Shown here in pieces: positions 7,819-15,777 of a stretch of DNA of 29,264 nt. Numbering within the stretch: the stretch's first letter is position 1; the number at the start of each line of letters is the position of its first letter. Source of the stretch: CAJWPI01 sp964571215 (GTDB taxonomy: Bacteria > Pseudomonadota > Gammaproteobacteria > Magnimaribacterales > Magnimaribacteraceae); NCBI GenBank assembly GCA_964571215.1, contig CAZMZZ010000018.1, positions 1 to 29,264 on the forward strand. Direction: 5' to 3'. The translations under genes were made by a program, and so were the position numbers. The notes beneath the pieces were generated by a model. It worked only from the letters and a program-made list of their open reading frames with translations. It made no database searches and had not been told where the DNA came from.

Positions 7819-9228
7819 ATGAATTCTGAACATTATCCTATATTGATAAATGGTGAATTAGTAAATACTGATAAAGTAATTAAAGTTATTAATCCTTCGA
7901 CAGAAGAGGTATTCGCTTCTTGCTCTAAAGCTACAGAAAAACATCTTGATGTAGCTGTAAAAGCTGCTCAAAAAGCTCAAAAGATTTGGGGGAAGTCTAA
8001 TATAGATGCTAGACAGAAACTACTTAATGAAATTGCAGAAAAAATCTCTGAAAATTCAGAAAATCTCGCTACATTGTTGACTCTTGAGCAAGGGAAAACT
8101 CTAGACAATGCTCGGGGTGAAATAGAATTTGCTGTAATGTTTTGTAAATATTTTGCCTCTCAAGAGCTAAAAAATAAGAGTCTTAAGGAAGATGACTCAT
8201 CAATTGTCGAACTTCACAGACAACCCTTAGGAGTAGTAGCAGCTATAGCCCCATGGAATTTTCCACTTTTGATAGCAGTTTATAAAACAGCTCCGGCTCT
8301 TCTTGCTGGAAATGCACTAATACTAAAGCCAGCACCTACTACACCTTTATCAACCTGTATGTTTGGTCAGGTTATAAAAGACATTATTCCGAAAGGATTA
8401 GTCAATATACTAACAGATGAGAATGAACTTGGACCTATGATAACCCGCCACCCAGGTATAAATAAAATCTCTTTCACTGGCTCAACTGAAACGGGGAAAA
8501 AAGTAGCTGAGAGTGGTGGTCCTACATTGAAACGCCTAACTCTAGAGTTAGGTGGAAACGATGCTGCAATTGTTTTGGAAGATGCTGTTCCTTCAAAAAT
8601 AGCTGAAGACATCTTTAATTCAGCAATGGCTAATACAGGTCAGGTATGTGCTGCAATAAAGAGACTGTATGTACATCAAAGTATTTATGAAGAGATGTGT
8701 AGTTCTCTTAAAGATCAAGCAGACAAAGCAACTATTGGTGACGGTTTTAAGCAAGGTGTAAATTTTGGTCCACTTCAAAATAGAAAGCAGTATGAAAAAG
8801 TTATTAATCTCATTGAAGAAGCAAAAGAAAAAGGAAAGGTTATATCAGGTGGAGAAATATCAGAAAAGCCTGGTTTTTTTATACCTATGACACTTATTAG
8901 AGATATAGAAGATGGTATAAGCCTGGTAGACGAAGAACAATTTGGTCCCGTATTGCCTATAATCAAATACACCGAGCTTGAAGAAGCTATAGAAAAGGCC
9001 AATGGATCTTGTTATGGTTTAGGAGGTTCAATCTGGGGTGAAGATATAGATTTTGCAACAAAAACAGCTAAAAGATTACAAGCTGGTTCAGTTTGGGTTA
9101 ATCAACATGCAGCGATAGGTCCTGATATTCCTTTATCGGGGGCTAAGGAATCCGGTCTAGGTGTAGAATGGGGAGAAGAAGGTTTAAATGAATTCTCACA
9201 AATTCAAATTGTAAATGTAAAAAAATAA
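7819..9228 (+). CDS. NAD(P)-dependent aldehyde dehydrogenase
   Basis: 469 residues, standard ALDH superfamily length. Visible are the Rossmann segment APWNFPLLIAVYKTAPALLA, the general base Glu243 in LELGGNDA, the nucleophile Cys277 in NTGQVCAAIKRL (34 residues later, as expected), and the EEQFGPVLPI motif near residue 375. It oxidises an aldehyde to the acid. The gene follows the Rieske oxygenase by 4 bp, so it may act on an aldehyde released by oxygenation or demethylation. It resembles the succinate-semialdehyde and betaine aldehyde branches, but substrate is undetermined. Confidence 0.94.
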   Translation: MNSEHYPILINGELVNTDKVIKVINPSTEEVFASCSKATEKHLDVAVKAAQKAQKIWGKSNIDARQKLLNEIAEKISENSENLATLLTLEQGKTLDNARGEIEFAVMFCKYFASQELKNKSLKEDDSSIVELHRQPLGVVAAIAPWNFPLLIAVYKTAPALLAGNALILKPAPTTPLSTCMFGQVIKDIIPKGLVNILTDENELGPMITRHPGINKISFTGSTETGKKVAESGGPTLKRLTLELGGNDAAIVLEDAVPSKIAEDIFNSAMANTGQVCAAIKRLYVHQSIYEEMCSSLKDQADKATIGDGFKQGVNFGPLQNRKQYEKVINLIEEAKEKGKVISGGEISEKPGFFIPMTLIRDIEDGISLVDEEQFGPVLPIIKYTELEEAIEKANGSCYGLGGSIWGEDIDFATKTAKRLQAGSVWVNQHAAIGPDIPLSGAKESGLGVEWGEEGLNEFSQIQIVNVKK

Positions 9229-9244
9229 GTAGAGAGGAAAATAA

Positions 9245-9634
9245 ATGACAAAAGGTATAGAAATAGTAAATCAAGCTCTAGAAATGTTAAAAGAAGGTGA
9301 CTTCGAAGCTTATGAAACCTTACTTGATGAAAATATGTATTTTAAAATGACTGGTAATACAGCTTTGTCAGGCGAAGCCCATAGTAAAACAGAATTTTTA
9401 GCCACAGTTGGTAAAGTAATGGATTACCTTACAGACCCCATAAAGTTGGAATTAAAAGAAATAATTGATGGTGGTGATACCATTGTCTCTATATCTACAG
9501 GTAGATCTACTACAAAGAATGGTGAAGACTATAATAATGAATATTGTCATGTGTGGAAGGTTAAAAATAATAAGATAGTTGCATTAATTGAATATCTAGA
9601 TACTGAAATGTTGTCAGAAATGCTTAATAAATAG
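9245..9634 (+). CDS. SnoaL-like / NTF2-fold protein
   Basis: 129-residue alpha+beta-barrel protein (KGIEIVNQALEMLKEGDFEAYETLLDENMYFKM at the start; NEYCHVWKVKNNKIVALIEYLD at the end), the typical SnoaL/ketosteroid-isomerase-like pattern. Such proteins act as isomerases, dehydratases, cyclases or hydrolases on hydrophobic ring compounds. The start has an AGAGGAAA ribosome site about 5 bp upstream. It lies between the aldehyde dehydrogenase and a ThuA-like gene in the same operon. No specific reaction can be assigned. Confidence 0.8.
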   Translation: MTKGIEIVNQALEMLKEGDFEAYETLLDENMYFKMTGNTALSGEAHSKTEFLATVGKVMDYLTDPIKLELKEIIDGGDTIVSISTGRSTTKNGEDYNNEYCHVWKVKNNKIVALIEYLDTEMLSEMLNK

Positions 9635-9655
9635 TCTGGTAATAAAGATAAAATC

Positions 9656-10468
9656 TTGGAACCAATTTCCATTCTTCTTACTACAAAAGGGCATCCTTTT
9701 GATAAAGGTTCTTTTTTTCAATTATTCGACTCTTTAGAAAATGTTGAATACACACATATAGAACATCCGGCAGCTCAACTTATTCTCAACCCCTTAAACA
9801 CTAAAGATTATTCAGTTTTAGTCTTTTATGACATGCCTGGTATAGACTTTAATGAAAATCATCCAGGAAAGGAAATAGCTCCAAGTAAAGAGTTTAAAAA
9901 AGGTTTCCTAGATCTGGTTAAAATCGGTAAACCTATGCTCTTTCTGCATCATTCAATTGCCTCTTGGCCTAGTTGGAACGAGTATGGAAAAATTATTGGT
10001 GGAAGATTTCTATACAGATCTAAAAAAATAGAAGGTGAAGAAAAACAAGATTCTGGATATCGACATGAAGTTAATTATAAAGCCAAAGTTCTAGTACAAC
10101 ATCCTATAACTAAAGGCTTATCATCTGAGTTTGATATGTGTGATGAGTTATATCTGGCTGAAATTTTTGAAGATTCCATTACTCCGTTAATCAAAAGCGA
10201 TTTCAGTTTTACAGACAAAAACTTTTTTTCAGCTACAAGTGCCATAGAAGGTCAAATGTATAGCAACAAAGGTTGGTCACATACAAAAGGTCACCCTTAT
10301 GTTACCTGGATAAAAAATTACCTTAATAGCCCTATAGTTTATCTGCAGATGGGTGACTCACCCACGACATATCAAAATCCGTCTTATAGACTTCTTGTAA
10401 AAAATTCAATAACTTGGCTTAATAGCCCTGAATCAAAGTTATGGGTAAAGGAGAATAACGAACAATGA
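9656..10468 (+). CDS. ThuA-like domain protein (1 of 2)
   Basis: About 270 residues of the ThuA superfamily, a class-I-glutamine-amidotransferase-like flavodoxin fold. Signatures are the first strand ISILLTTKGHPFDKG, the SVLVFYDMPGIDF strand, the MLFLHHSIASWPSWNEYG turn (ThuA proteins usually have a HH/HG segment here), the CDELYLAE motif and the VYLQMGDSPTTYQNPSYR end. The only reasonable start in frame is TTG at 9656, because a stop lies eight codons upstream and no ATG precedes the first strand; there is no clear ribosome site. Its last codons overlap the next gene by 4 bp (ATGA). Sinorhizobium ThuA takes part in 3-ketotrehalose metabolism; the role here is unknown. Confidence 0.85.
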   Translation: MEPISILLTTKGHPFDKGSFFQLFDSLENVEYTHIEHPAAQLILNPLNTKDYSVLVFYDMPGIDFNENHPGKEIAPSKEFKKGFLDLVKIGKPMLFLHHSIASWPSWNEYGKIIGGRFLYRSKKIEGEEKQDSGYRHEVNYKAKVLVQHPITKGLSSEFDMCDELYLAEIFEDSITPLIKSDFSFTDKNFFSATSAIEGQMYSNKGWSHTKGHPYVTWIKNYLNSPIVYLQMGDSPTTYQNPSYRLLVKNSITWLNSPESKLWVKENNEQ

Positions 10469-11211
10469 ATTTATTAGAAAACAGATTAACTGTTATAACA
10501 GGCGCTGCTAGCGGTATTGGGGAAGCCAGTGCTAATCTTTTTGCTGAGAATGGAGCAAAAGTCCTTGCCTTTGATCTAGATGACTCAATAGTAGAAAAAT
10601 TCAAAAATAATAATTCTATAACAGGTTTTAAGTTAGATATTGCATCTAATTCAGCACCCGAGGTAATCTCCAATACAATTCAAGAAGTTCTTGGTGGGCT
10701 AGATATACTCATGAATAATGCAGGAATAGTGTCAGGGAGCCTTATAGAAGATATGCAAGATGAGGAATGGAATAAAGTTTTTGCTGTAAATGTTGAAGCA
10801 ACAATTAAAATCACACGCTGCTCCCTTCCATATCTTAAAAAAAGTAAATTTGGAAGAATAATAAATATAGGTTCAATTATGTCCACTCTGGGAGATGCAG
10901 GATTATCAGCTTATGCAGCATCTAAGCACGCTGTTGCAGGATTAACAAAATCAATAGCAGCTGAAGTTGGTCCTGCTGGAATAACAGCAAATTATATTCA
11001 GCCTGGAGCTATAATGACTGGTATGACAAGAGAAGCTTTTAAAGTTAATGAATATAAGGAATTTTGGACAAATAGATCAGCAGTTAAAAGGCTAGGCCAA
11101 CCTATTGATATTGCAAAGGGGGCTCTTTTTCTTGCCTCTGACTTAGGGGAGTTTGTTTCAGGCCATGGATTAGTTGTAGATGGGGGAGCTTTAGTAGCTG
11201 GTTCTTGGTAA
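10465..11211 (+). CDS. Short-chain dehydrogenase/reductase (SDR), NAD-type (1 of 3)
   Basis: 248-residue classical SDR. It has the cofactor motif TGAASGIG (12-19), the NNAG motif near 84, catalytic Ser137, Tyr150 and Lys154 (YAASK), and the C-terminal GHGLVVDGGA strand. Asp37 at the end of strand 2 favours NAD(H). Translation is coupled to the ThuA-like gene by a 4-bp overlap. It is the last gene of the first plus-strand run before a 151-bp gap, and probably oxidises a secondary alcohol made by the upstream oxygenases or hydrolase. Confidence 0.93.
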   Translation: MNLLENRLTVITGAASGIGEASANLFAENGAKVLAFDLDDSIVEKFKNNNSITGFKLDIASNSAPEVISNTIQEVLGGLDILMNNAGIVSGSLIEDMQDEEWNKVFAVNVEATIKITRCSLPYLKKSKFGRIINIGSIMSTLGDAGLSAYAASKHAVAGLTKSIAAEVGPAGITANYIQPGAIMTGMTREAFKVNEYKEFWTNRSAVKRLGQPIDIAKGALFLASDLGEFVSGHGLVVDGGALVAGSW

Positions 11212-11250
11212 AAACCTGAGTTGTTTTTTCTAAGAAATTAGTCCATTATT

Positions 11251-11259
11251 TGCTTATAT
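11251..11259 (+). promoter_or_regulatory. Possible extended -10 promoter for the second oxygenase set
   Basis: In the 151-bp gap between the SDR and the second Rieske gene, TGCTTATAT at 11251-11259 resembles an extended -10. No good -35 hexamer is visible 16-18 bp upstream, so this is a weak call. Confidence 0.3.
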
Positions 11260-11286
11260 AAAAATTCCTTTTTGTTTGGGGGGAAG

Positions 11287-11340
11287 ATGATGAAAAAAAG
11301 TATGTCTGGAGTTTTATTACTTTCCTACGACTTCTATTAA
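11287..11340 (+). CDS. Possible 17-aa leader peptide or gene remnant
   Basis: A purine-rich stretch GGGGGGAAG is directly followed by ATG ATG and a short open frame, MMKKSMSGVLLLSYDFY, then TAA. Two Lys followed by a hydrophobic run resemble the beginning of a signal peptide, so this may be the stump of a lost exported protein, or a short upstream ORF in the leader of the Rieske gene at 11363. It is too short to be sure it is translated. Confidence 0.25.
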   Translation: MMKKSMSGVLLLSYDFY

Positions 11341-11362
11341 CGAAACTATCTAAGGAGAAGAA

Positions 11363-12703
11363 ATGGCTAAACATTGGAAGTACTATTCTGATCAAGATAA
11401 ACAGATAGATCCTGATTATGGAACGAATATTATTGCTAAAGAAAGATATGTCTCAAAAGAATTTATGGATCTAGAAGTTGAGAATATCTGGAAAAAAGTA
11501 TGGCTTATGGGGGGTCCCTTACTAGACTTACAAAATCCTGGTGACTACATTACAACAGAAATATTAGGAGAGCCTATCCTGATTTCTATGGGAGATGATA
11601 AGAAAATTAGAGCTTTTTATAATGTTTGCCAACACCGGGGTAACAAATTAGTCCATTCTATTAAAGGAAATAACTCTGAGCACAGTTGCAGTTATCATGG
11701 CTGGATATACGACTCTAGTGGTGAATTAAGACTTGCTCCAGATGAAGAAACTTTCCCTCAAGGAGTGCCTTGTGACAAACTTAAATTAAGAGAATTACCT
11801 TGTGATACTGCTATAGGTTTTGTTTGGTTTAGTTTAAATAAGGATGTTGAACCTTTAGAGGAATATTTAGGGATAATAAATAAACATTTAAATCCTTATC
11901 ATTTTGAAAGGCAGTTTATAGTTAATGATGTAACTGTAGAGATGCCTTATAACTGGAAAACCTCAGTAGATGCCTTTAATGAAACCTACCATGTCGTCCA
12001 AACTCACCCTGAATTAACTAGTTGGATAGAAGATCTAGATATACAAATAGATTGTTACGATAAACACAATCGTTATTTAGTTCCTTTTGGAACTCCTAGT
12101 AGCCATTTAAAAGATAAAAAGACTATTACAGATGATTTAAAACTTTATATGGAGCAGGCAGGTATGGACCCCTCTAAATTTAAAGGAGATGCTACTGAAG
12201 TAAGAAGAGCAATTCAATTGCACAGGAGAAAACATGGAAAGGAGATGGGATATGATTTTTCTGAATTAAATGACGATCAACTATCTGATGACTTCCATTA
12301 TTTAATTTTTCCAAATATTACGTTAAATATTTATCCTGAATCAATGATGTTGTTTAGACAGAGACCTCATCCAACTGACCCTAATAAGTGTTTTTTTGAC
12401 CTACAAAACTATGTCATGCAACCAGATGCTAACATTCCAGGAGTGACAGAAAGGGAAAGAAGAATTGGTGGAGGAAAGACAGCAAAAATTCCTGAACAAC
12501 CTGAAAGACCTCTACATAGACAATTTAAACATGGAGAAGAATCTTTAGGGTTGGTCTTAGATCAAGATGCCTATAACTTACCTAATGTTCAACAAGGTAT
12601 GAATTCCGCAGGCTATGATGGTCTTTGGTTAGGATCTCAAGAGCTGAGAATAAGACATTTTCATGCAACTATTGATGATTACATTTATAAAAATAAAAGA
12701 TAA
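11363..12703 (+). CDS. Rieske non-heme iron oxygenase, alpha subunit (2 of 3)
   Basis: 446 residues. Rieske ligands are Cys89-x-His91 (CQHRG) and, after 17 residues, Cys109-x2-His112 (CSYHGW). Catalytic iron ligands are His210 and His215 in DAFNETYHVVQTHPE, with Asp400 or Asp402 (LDQDAYNLP) as the third. The bridging position is Glu207. AAGGAG about 6 bp before the ATG is a strong ribosome site and fixes the start. It begins a new set of genes after a gap with a possible promoter and is followed 12 bp later by an SDR. No beta subunit or reductase is adjacent. It is clearly diverged from the first Rieske enzyme, so it probably performs a different oxidation step. Confidence 0.93.
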   Translation: MAKHWKYYSDQDKQIDPDYGTNIIAKERYVSKEFMDLEVENIWKKVWLMGGPLLDLQNPGDYITTEILGEPILISMGDDKKIRAFYNVCQHRGNKLVHSIKGNNSEHSCSYHGWIYDSSGELRLAPDEETFPQGVPCDKLKLRELPCDTAIGFVWFSLNKDVEPLEEYLGIINKHLNPYHFERQFIVNDVTVEMPYNWKTSVDAFNETYHVVQTHPELTSWIEDLDIQIDCYDKHNRYLVPFGTPSSHLKDKKTITDDLKLYMEQAGMDPSKFKGDATEVRRAIQLHRRKHGKEMGYDFSELNDDQLSDDFHYLIFPNITLNIYPESMMLFRQRPHPTDPNKCFFDLQNYVMQPDANIPGVTERERRIGGGKTAKIPEQPERPLHRQFKHGEESLGLVLDQDAYNLPNVQQGMNSAGYDGLWLGSQELRIRHFHATIDDYIYKNKR

Positions 12704-12715
12704 AAGGAGAAAAAA

Positions 12716-13474
12716 ATGGACCTAGGTTTAAAAGGAAAAAAAGCTATTGTAACCGGTGGCAGCAGGGGTATAGGCAAATGTGTAGCTGAGACACTTGTAG
12801 CAGAAGGAGTAGATATAGCTATTTGTGCAAGAAATGAAGAAGAAGTAAAAACTGCAGTTGATAGTCTTTCTTCTAATGGAACTAAGGTAACAGGAGGAGT
12901 AGCTGACGTAGGCGAAGGAGATTCTTATAAAGCTTGGATTGCTTCTGCTGTGGAAGAATTAGGAGGGCTTGACCTTTTTGTTGCTAATGTAAGTGCAGGA
13001 GGGGGAAATAATGAAGAGGAAGGCTGGAAAGCAAATTTTGAAGTTGATGTAATGGGAACTGTTAGGGGAATTGATACTGTAACCCCTGCCCTTTCTGAAT
13101 CTAAAGGAAGTATTGTTATCATTTCAACAACTACTGCTATTGAAAATGGCCCTGGAGCTGGTGCTTATGGGGCTATGAAAGCTGCTTTAATGAACCTTTC
13201 TTCTACAAAATCCCAAGAACTGGCACCACAAGGAATAAATTGTAATGTTGTTAGCCCAGGTCCTATCTATATAGAAGGAGGAGCGTGGAACTTCATTAAA
13301 GACAACATGGAGGATTTCTATAAAGCAACATTATCAGCTATACCAGCTGGAAGAATGGGAGCAGCTCAAGATGTAGCAAATGCTGTAGTATTTTTAGGAA
13401 GCCCCGCAGCTGGATATATTACTGGAACTAATGTGGTAGTTGATGGAGGTTTCACTAAAGGGGTGCACTTTTAA
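12716..13474 (+). CDS. Short-chain dehydrogenase/reductase, NADP-type (2 of 3)
   Basis: 252-residue SDR with TGGSRGIG at 13-20 and an Arg39 after strand 2 (CARNEE), which favours NADP(H). Tyr151 and Lys155 (YGAMK) are intact. The usual NNAG is replaced by ANVSAGG around 90-96, and the position 13 residues before Tyr, normally the catalytic Ser, reads Thr138 with Ser137 beside it. AAGGAG precedes the ATG. It is directly joined to the following ThuA-like gene (stop and start abut). A ketone/alcohol interconversion is likely; substrate unknown. Confidence 0.9.
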   Translation: MDLGLKGKKAIVTGGSRGIGKCVAETLVAEGVDIAICARNEEEVKTAVDSLSSNGTKVTGGVADVGEGDSYKAWIASAVEELGGLDLFVANVSAGGGNNEEEGWKANFEVDVMGTVRGIDTVTPALSESKGSIVIISTTTAIENGPGAGAYGAMKAALMNLSSTKSQELAPQGINCNVVSPGPIYIEGGAWNFIKDNMEDFYKATLSAIPAGRMGAAQDVANAVVFLGSPAAGYITGTNVVVDGGFTKGVHF

Positions 13475-14221
13475 ATGACAAATCCCAAGAAAATTAAAGC
13501 GTACTTTGTTGCAGGTGGAAAATATCATGATATAGATTTTGCTAGACTAGAGATTCTTAAGATTTTAGGTGAAGACGAGAGGATAAGAACTAGGGTCTCA
13601 GAAAACTATAGAGATATGGAAGCTATAGATGATTCAGATCTATTAATTACCTATACCTGTGATGTCATGCCTAGCTTAGAAGAACAAGAGTTTCTTCGAG
13701 AGTACGTTTCTTCTGGTAAAAGATGGTATGCTTTACATGGTACAAATTCTATTCTTAGATTTCTCTCTGATGGTAGAGTTGAAAGCCCAAGATGGGCCCC
13801 ACATTTTATGGAAACTCTTGGCTCTCAGTTTATCTCTCATCCCCCTATTGAACCTTATACGGTTGAAGTAGCTGATCCGAAAAATCCTTTAGTAGAAGGG
13901 GTAGAGCCCTTTGAAGCTACAGATGAGCTATACCTAATGGATCTGCATGGAAAACATGAGGTCCTGCTAGATACTGAGTTTGGTGGAACAACAGAGAACT
14001 TTGTAGATAGCGAATGGGAAAAAAGAAGATGGCCAGTCTTTTACATTCATCCAGTTGGTAAAGGAGCAGTTTTATACCTCACGTTAGGGCATTGCAGAGG
14101 ACATTATGATATGGAACCTCTAATGGAATATTATCCTGAAGTAGAGAGATGTTCATGGGATCTACCAGTCTTTTATGATCTTTTAAGAAGAGGTATTGAC
14201 TGGGCAATAAATAAAAAATAA
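13475..14221 (+). CDS. ThuA-like domain protein (2 of 2)
   Basis: 248 residues of the ThuA superfamily: first strand KIKAYFVAGGKYHDIDFAR, DDSDLLITYTCD, the ALHGTNSILR segment near 90, the FEATDELYLMDLHG motif, and the closing YLTLGHCRGHYDMEP strand with conserved His residues near 190-195. The ATG immediately follows the TAA of the SDR, so expression is coupled to it. This is the second ThuA-like gene paired with an SDR among Rieske oxygenases in this window, and the two are diverged, so they are unlikely to be a recent tandem duplication. The reaction is unknown; a carbohydrate-related step is possible from the ThuA precedent. Confidence 0.87.
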   Translation: MTNPKKIKAYFVAGGKYHDIDFARLEILKILGEDERIRTRVSENYRDMEAIDDSDLLITYTCDVMPSLEEQEFLREYVSSGKRWYALHGTNSILRFLSDGRVESPRWAPHFMETLGSQFISHPPIEPYTVEVADPKNPLVEGVEPFEATDELYLMDLHGKHEVLLDTEFGGTTENFVDSEWEKRRWPVFYIHPVGKGAVLYLTLGHCRGHYDMEPLMEYYPEVERCSWDLPVFYDLLRRGIDWAINKK

Positions 14222-14287
14222 ATCTAACCTAGATTATTAGAGAAAAATATCTGAAACTGAATATAGTTTTTACCATTATTTAGAAAT

Positions 14288-15697
14288 ATGAATGAGCAAC
14301 TAAAAAAACAAAAAAAACCCTCAAAAATAGGAGAAGCTCGTTCTCCGTATAAGAGCTATACAGAATACCTAAATGAGGATTCCCAAAAAGTTCCCTCCTT
14401 ACTGCTGGAAGAGCATTTTGAGTATCTTGGATCTGAAGACCTTTCAATGGAACGATATATCTCAGAAGAGTTCTTTCAAAAAGAAGCTGAATGTATGTGG
14501 ACTAGAGTTTGGCAGTTTGCTTGTAGAGTGGAAGACATTCCAAATATAGGAGATAGTTTAGTATACGACATTCTTGATTGGTCATTCGTTTTAGTTAGAT
14601 CAAGTAAGGATAAAATTTCAGCTTATTACAATTCCTGTTTACATAGAGGAAGAAAATTAAGGACTCATAGAACAAGCACACCGGATATTAAATGTCCATT
14701 TCACGGATACTGTTGGAATCTAGACGGGACCTTAAAACATACCCCAGCAGATTGGGATTTTCCTCACGTAAAAGAAGAGGAATGGAAACTACCAGAAGTT
14801 AGAGTAGAGATCTGGGAAGGGTTTGTATTTATTAATATGGATGATAAAGCCCCACCTCTTGAAGATTATCTTGACCCCCTTCCCGAGCATCATAAAACAT
14901 GGAGCCTTGGGGATTGTAAAAAAGTTATTCACGTTTCCAGAGTTGTTCCAGGAAATTGGAAAACTACCATGGAGGCTTTCATGGAATCTTTTCACGCTAC
15001 TGAAATTCATCCTCAGATTAAGCCGTTTACTACTGATGAAAATGCTCGTTATGATATTTATGGTGATCATATGAATAGAAATTTAACTCTAACCGGCAAA
15101 CCAAGTCCTCACTCCGAAGAAGTAAGTGAACAAGAGATTTTAGATACCATTTTTTATGGCTCTGGTAGAGTTGAAAACGAAGACAAGGTGTTGGTACCAG
15201 AAGGTGAAGAAGCTAGAAAAGTAGCTGCAAGAGTTATGAGAGAAAATTTAACAAATACGAATGGTCATGATTATTCTGATAAATCTGATGCAGAAATGTT
15301 GGATGCTCTGGTATACAACGTTTTCCCAAATTTTTCCCCTTGGGGTGGTTTTCCTAATAATCTAATATATAGATTTAGACCTAATGGAACAAAGGTGGAT
15401 TCTTCTATTATGGAAGTTATTTTCTTAGAAAGAAATAATAAAAACTCTTCTAATGAGAAATATGAACCTCTCCCAATAACATACTTAAAAGAAGATCAAA
15501 GCTGGGCAGATGCAAAAGAACTTGGTGGTTTAGGTCTTATATTTGACCAAGATATGTCTAACATACCTGAAGTTGAGTCTGGAATGCGAACTTCAAAAAA
15601 AGCAAAAGTCACATTAGCTAATTATCAAGAGAGTAGATTGCGTCACTTTCACAAGACTATAGATAAATATATAGCTAAAGGGCCATTAAAAACATAA
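14288..15697 (+). CDS. Rieske non-heme iron oxygenase, alpha subunit (3 of 3)
   Basis: 469 residues, slightly long because of an N-terminal extension of about 40 residues. Rieske ligands are Cys117-x-His119 (CLHRG) and, 16 residues later, Cys136-x2-His139 (CPFHGY). Iron ligands are His236 and His241 in EAFMESFHATEIHPQ, with a C-terminal Asp in LIFDQDMSNIPEVE. The bridging position is Glu233. The gene starts 66 bp after the ThuA-like gene; there is no convincing ribosome site before the ATG, which is unusual compared with Rieske 2. The enzyme completes a Rieske-SDR-ThuA-Rieske block and needs electrons from reductase partners not encoded nearby. Confidence 0.92.
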   Translation: MNEQLKKQKKPSKIGEARSPYKSYTEYLNEDSQKVPSLLLEEHFEYLGSEDLSMERYISEEFFQKEAECMWTRVWQFACRVEDIPNIGDSLVYDILDWSFVLVRSSKDKISAYYNSCLHRGRKLRTHRTSTPDIKCPFHGYCWNLDGTLKHTPADWDFPHVKEEEWKLPEVRVEIWEGFVFINMDDKAPPLEDYLDPLPEHHKTWSLGDCKKVIHVSRVVPGNWKTTMEAFMESFHATEIHPQIKPFTTDENARYDIYGDHMNRNLTLTGKPSPHSEEVSEQEILDTIFYGSGRVENEDKVLVPEGEEARKVAARVMRENLTNTNGHDYSDKSDAEMLDALVYNVFPNFSPWGGFPNNLIYRFRPNGTKVDSSIMEVIFLERNNKNSSNEKYEPLPITYLKEDQSWADAKELGGLGLIFDQDMSNIPEVESGMRTSKKAKVTLANYQESRLRHFHKTIDKYIAKGPLKT

Positions 15698-15763
15698 GCT
15701 AATCTTTATCCTTTGAGATAAAAATATCAGATATAAATATTAGGAAAATTTAAAAAAAAGTGG

Positions 15764-15769
15764 AAGGAG
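15764..15769 (+). promoter_or_regulatory. Ribosome-binding site that decides the DUF3604 start
   Basis: AAGGAG at 15764-15769 sits 8 nt before ATG 15778. An in-frame GTG at 15760 lies upstream of this site and would add six residues before the signal peptide. The site therefore supports 15778 as the start. Confidence 0.7.
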
Positions 15770-15777
15770 TTGATCGT

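Noticed and set aside
15760..15777. GTG at 15760 as the start of the DUF3604 gene
   Set aside because: The AAGGAG site lies inside this stretch, 8 nt before ATG 15778, which also gives a normal signal peptide with lipobox.
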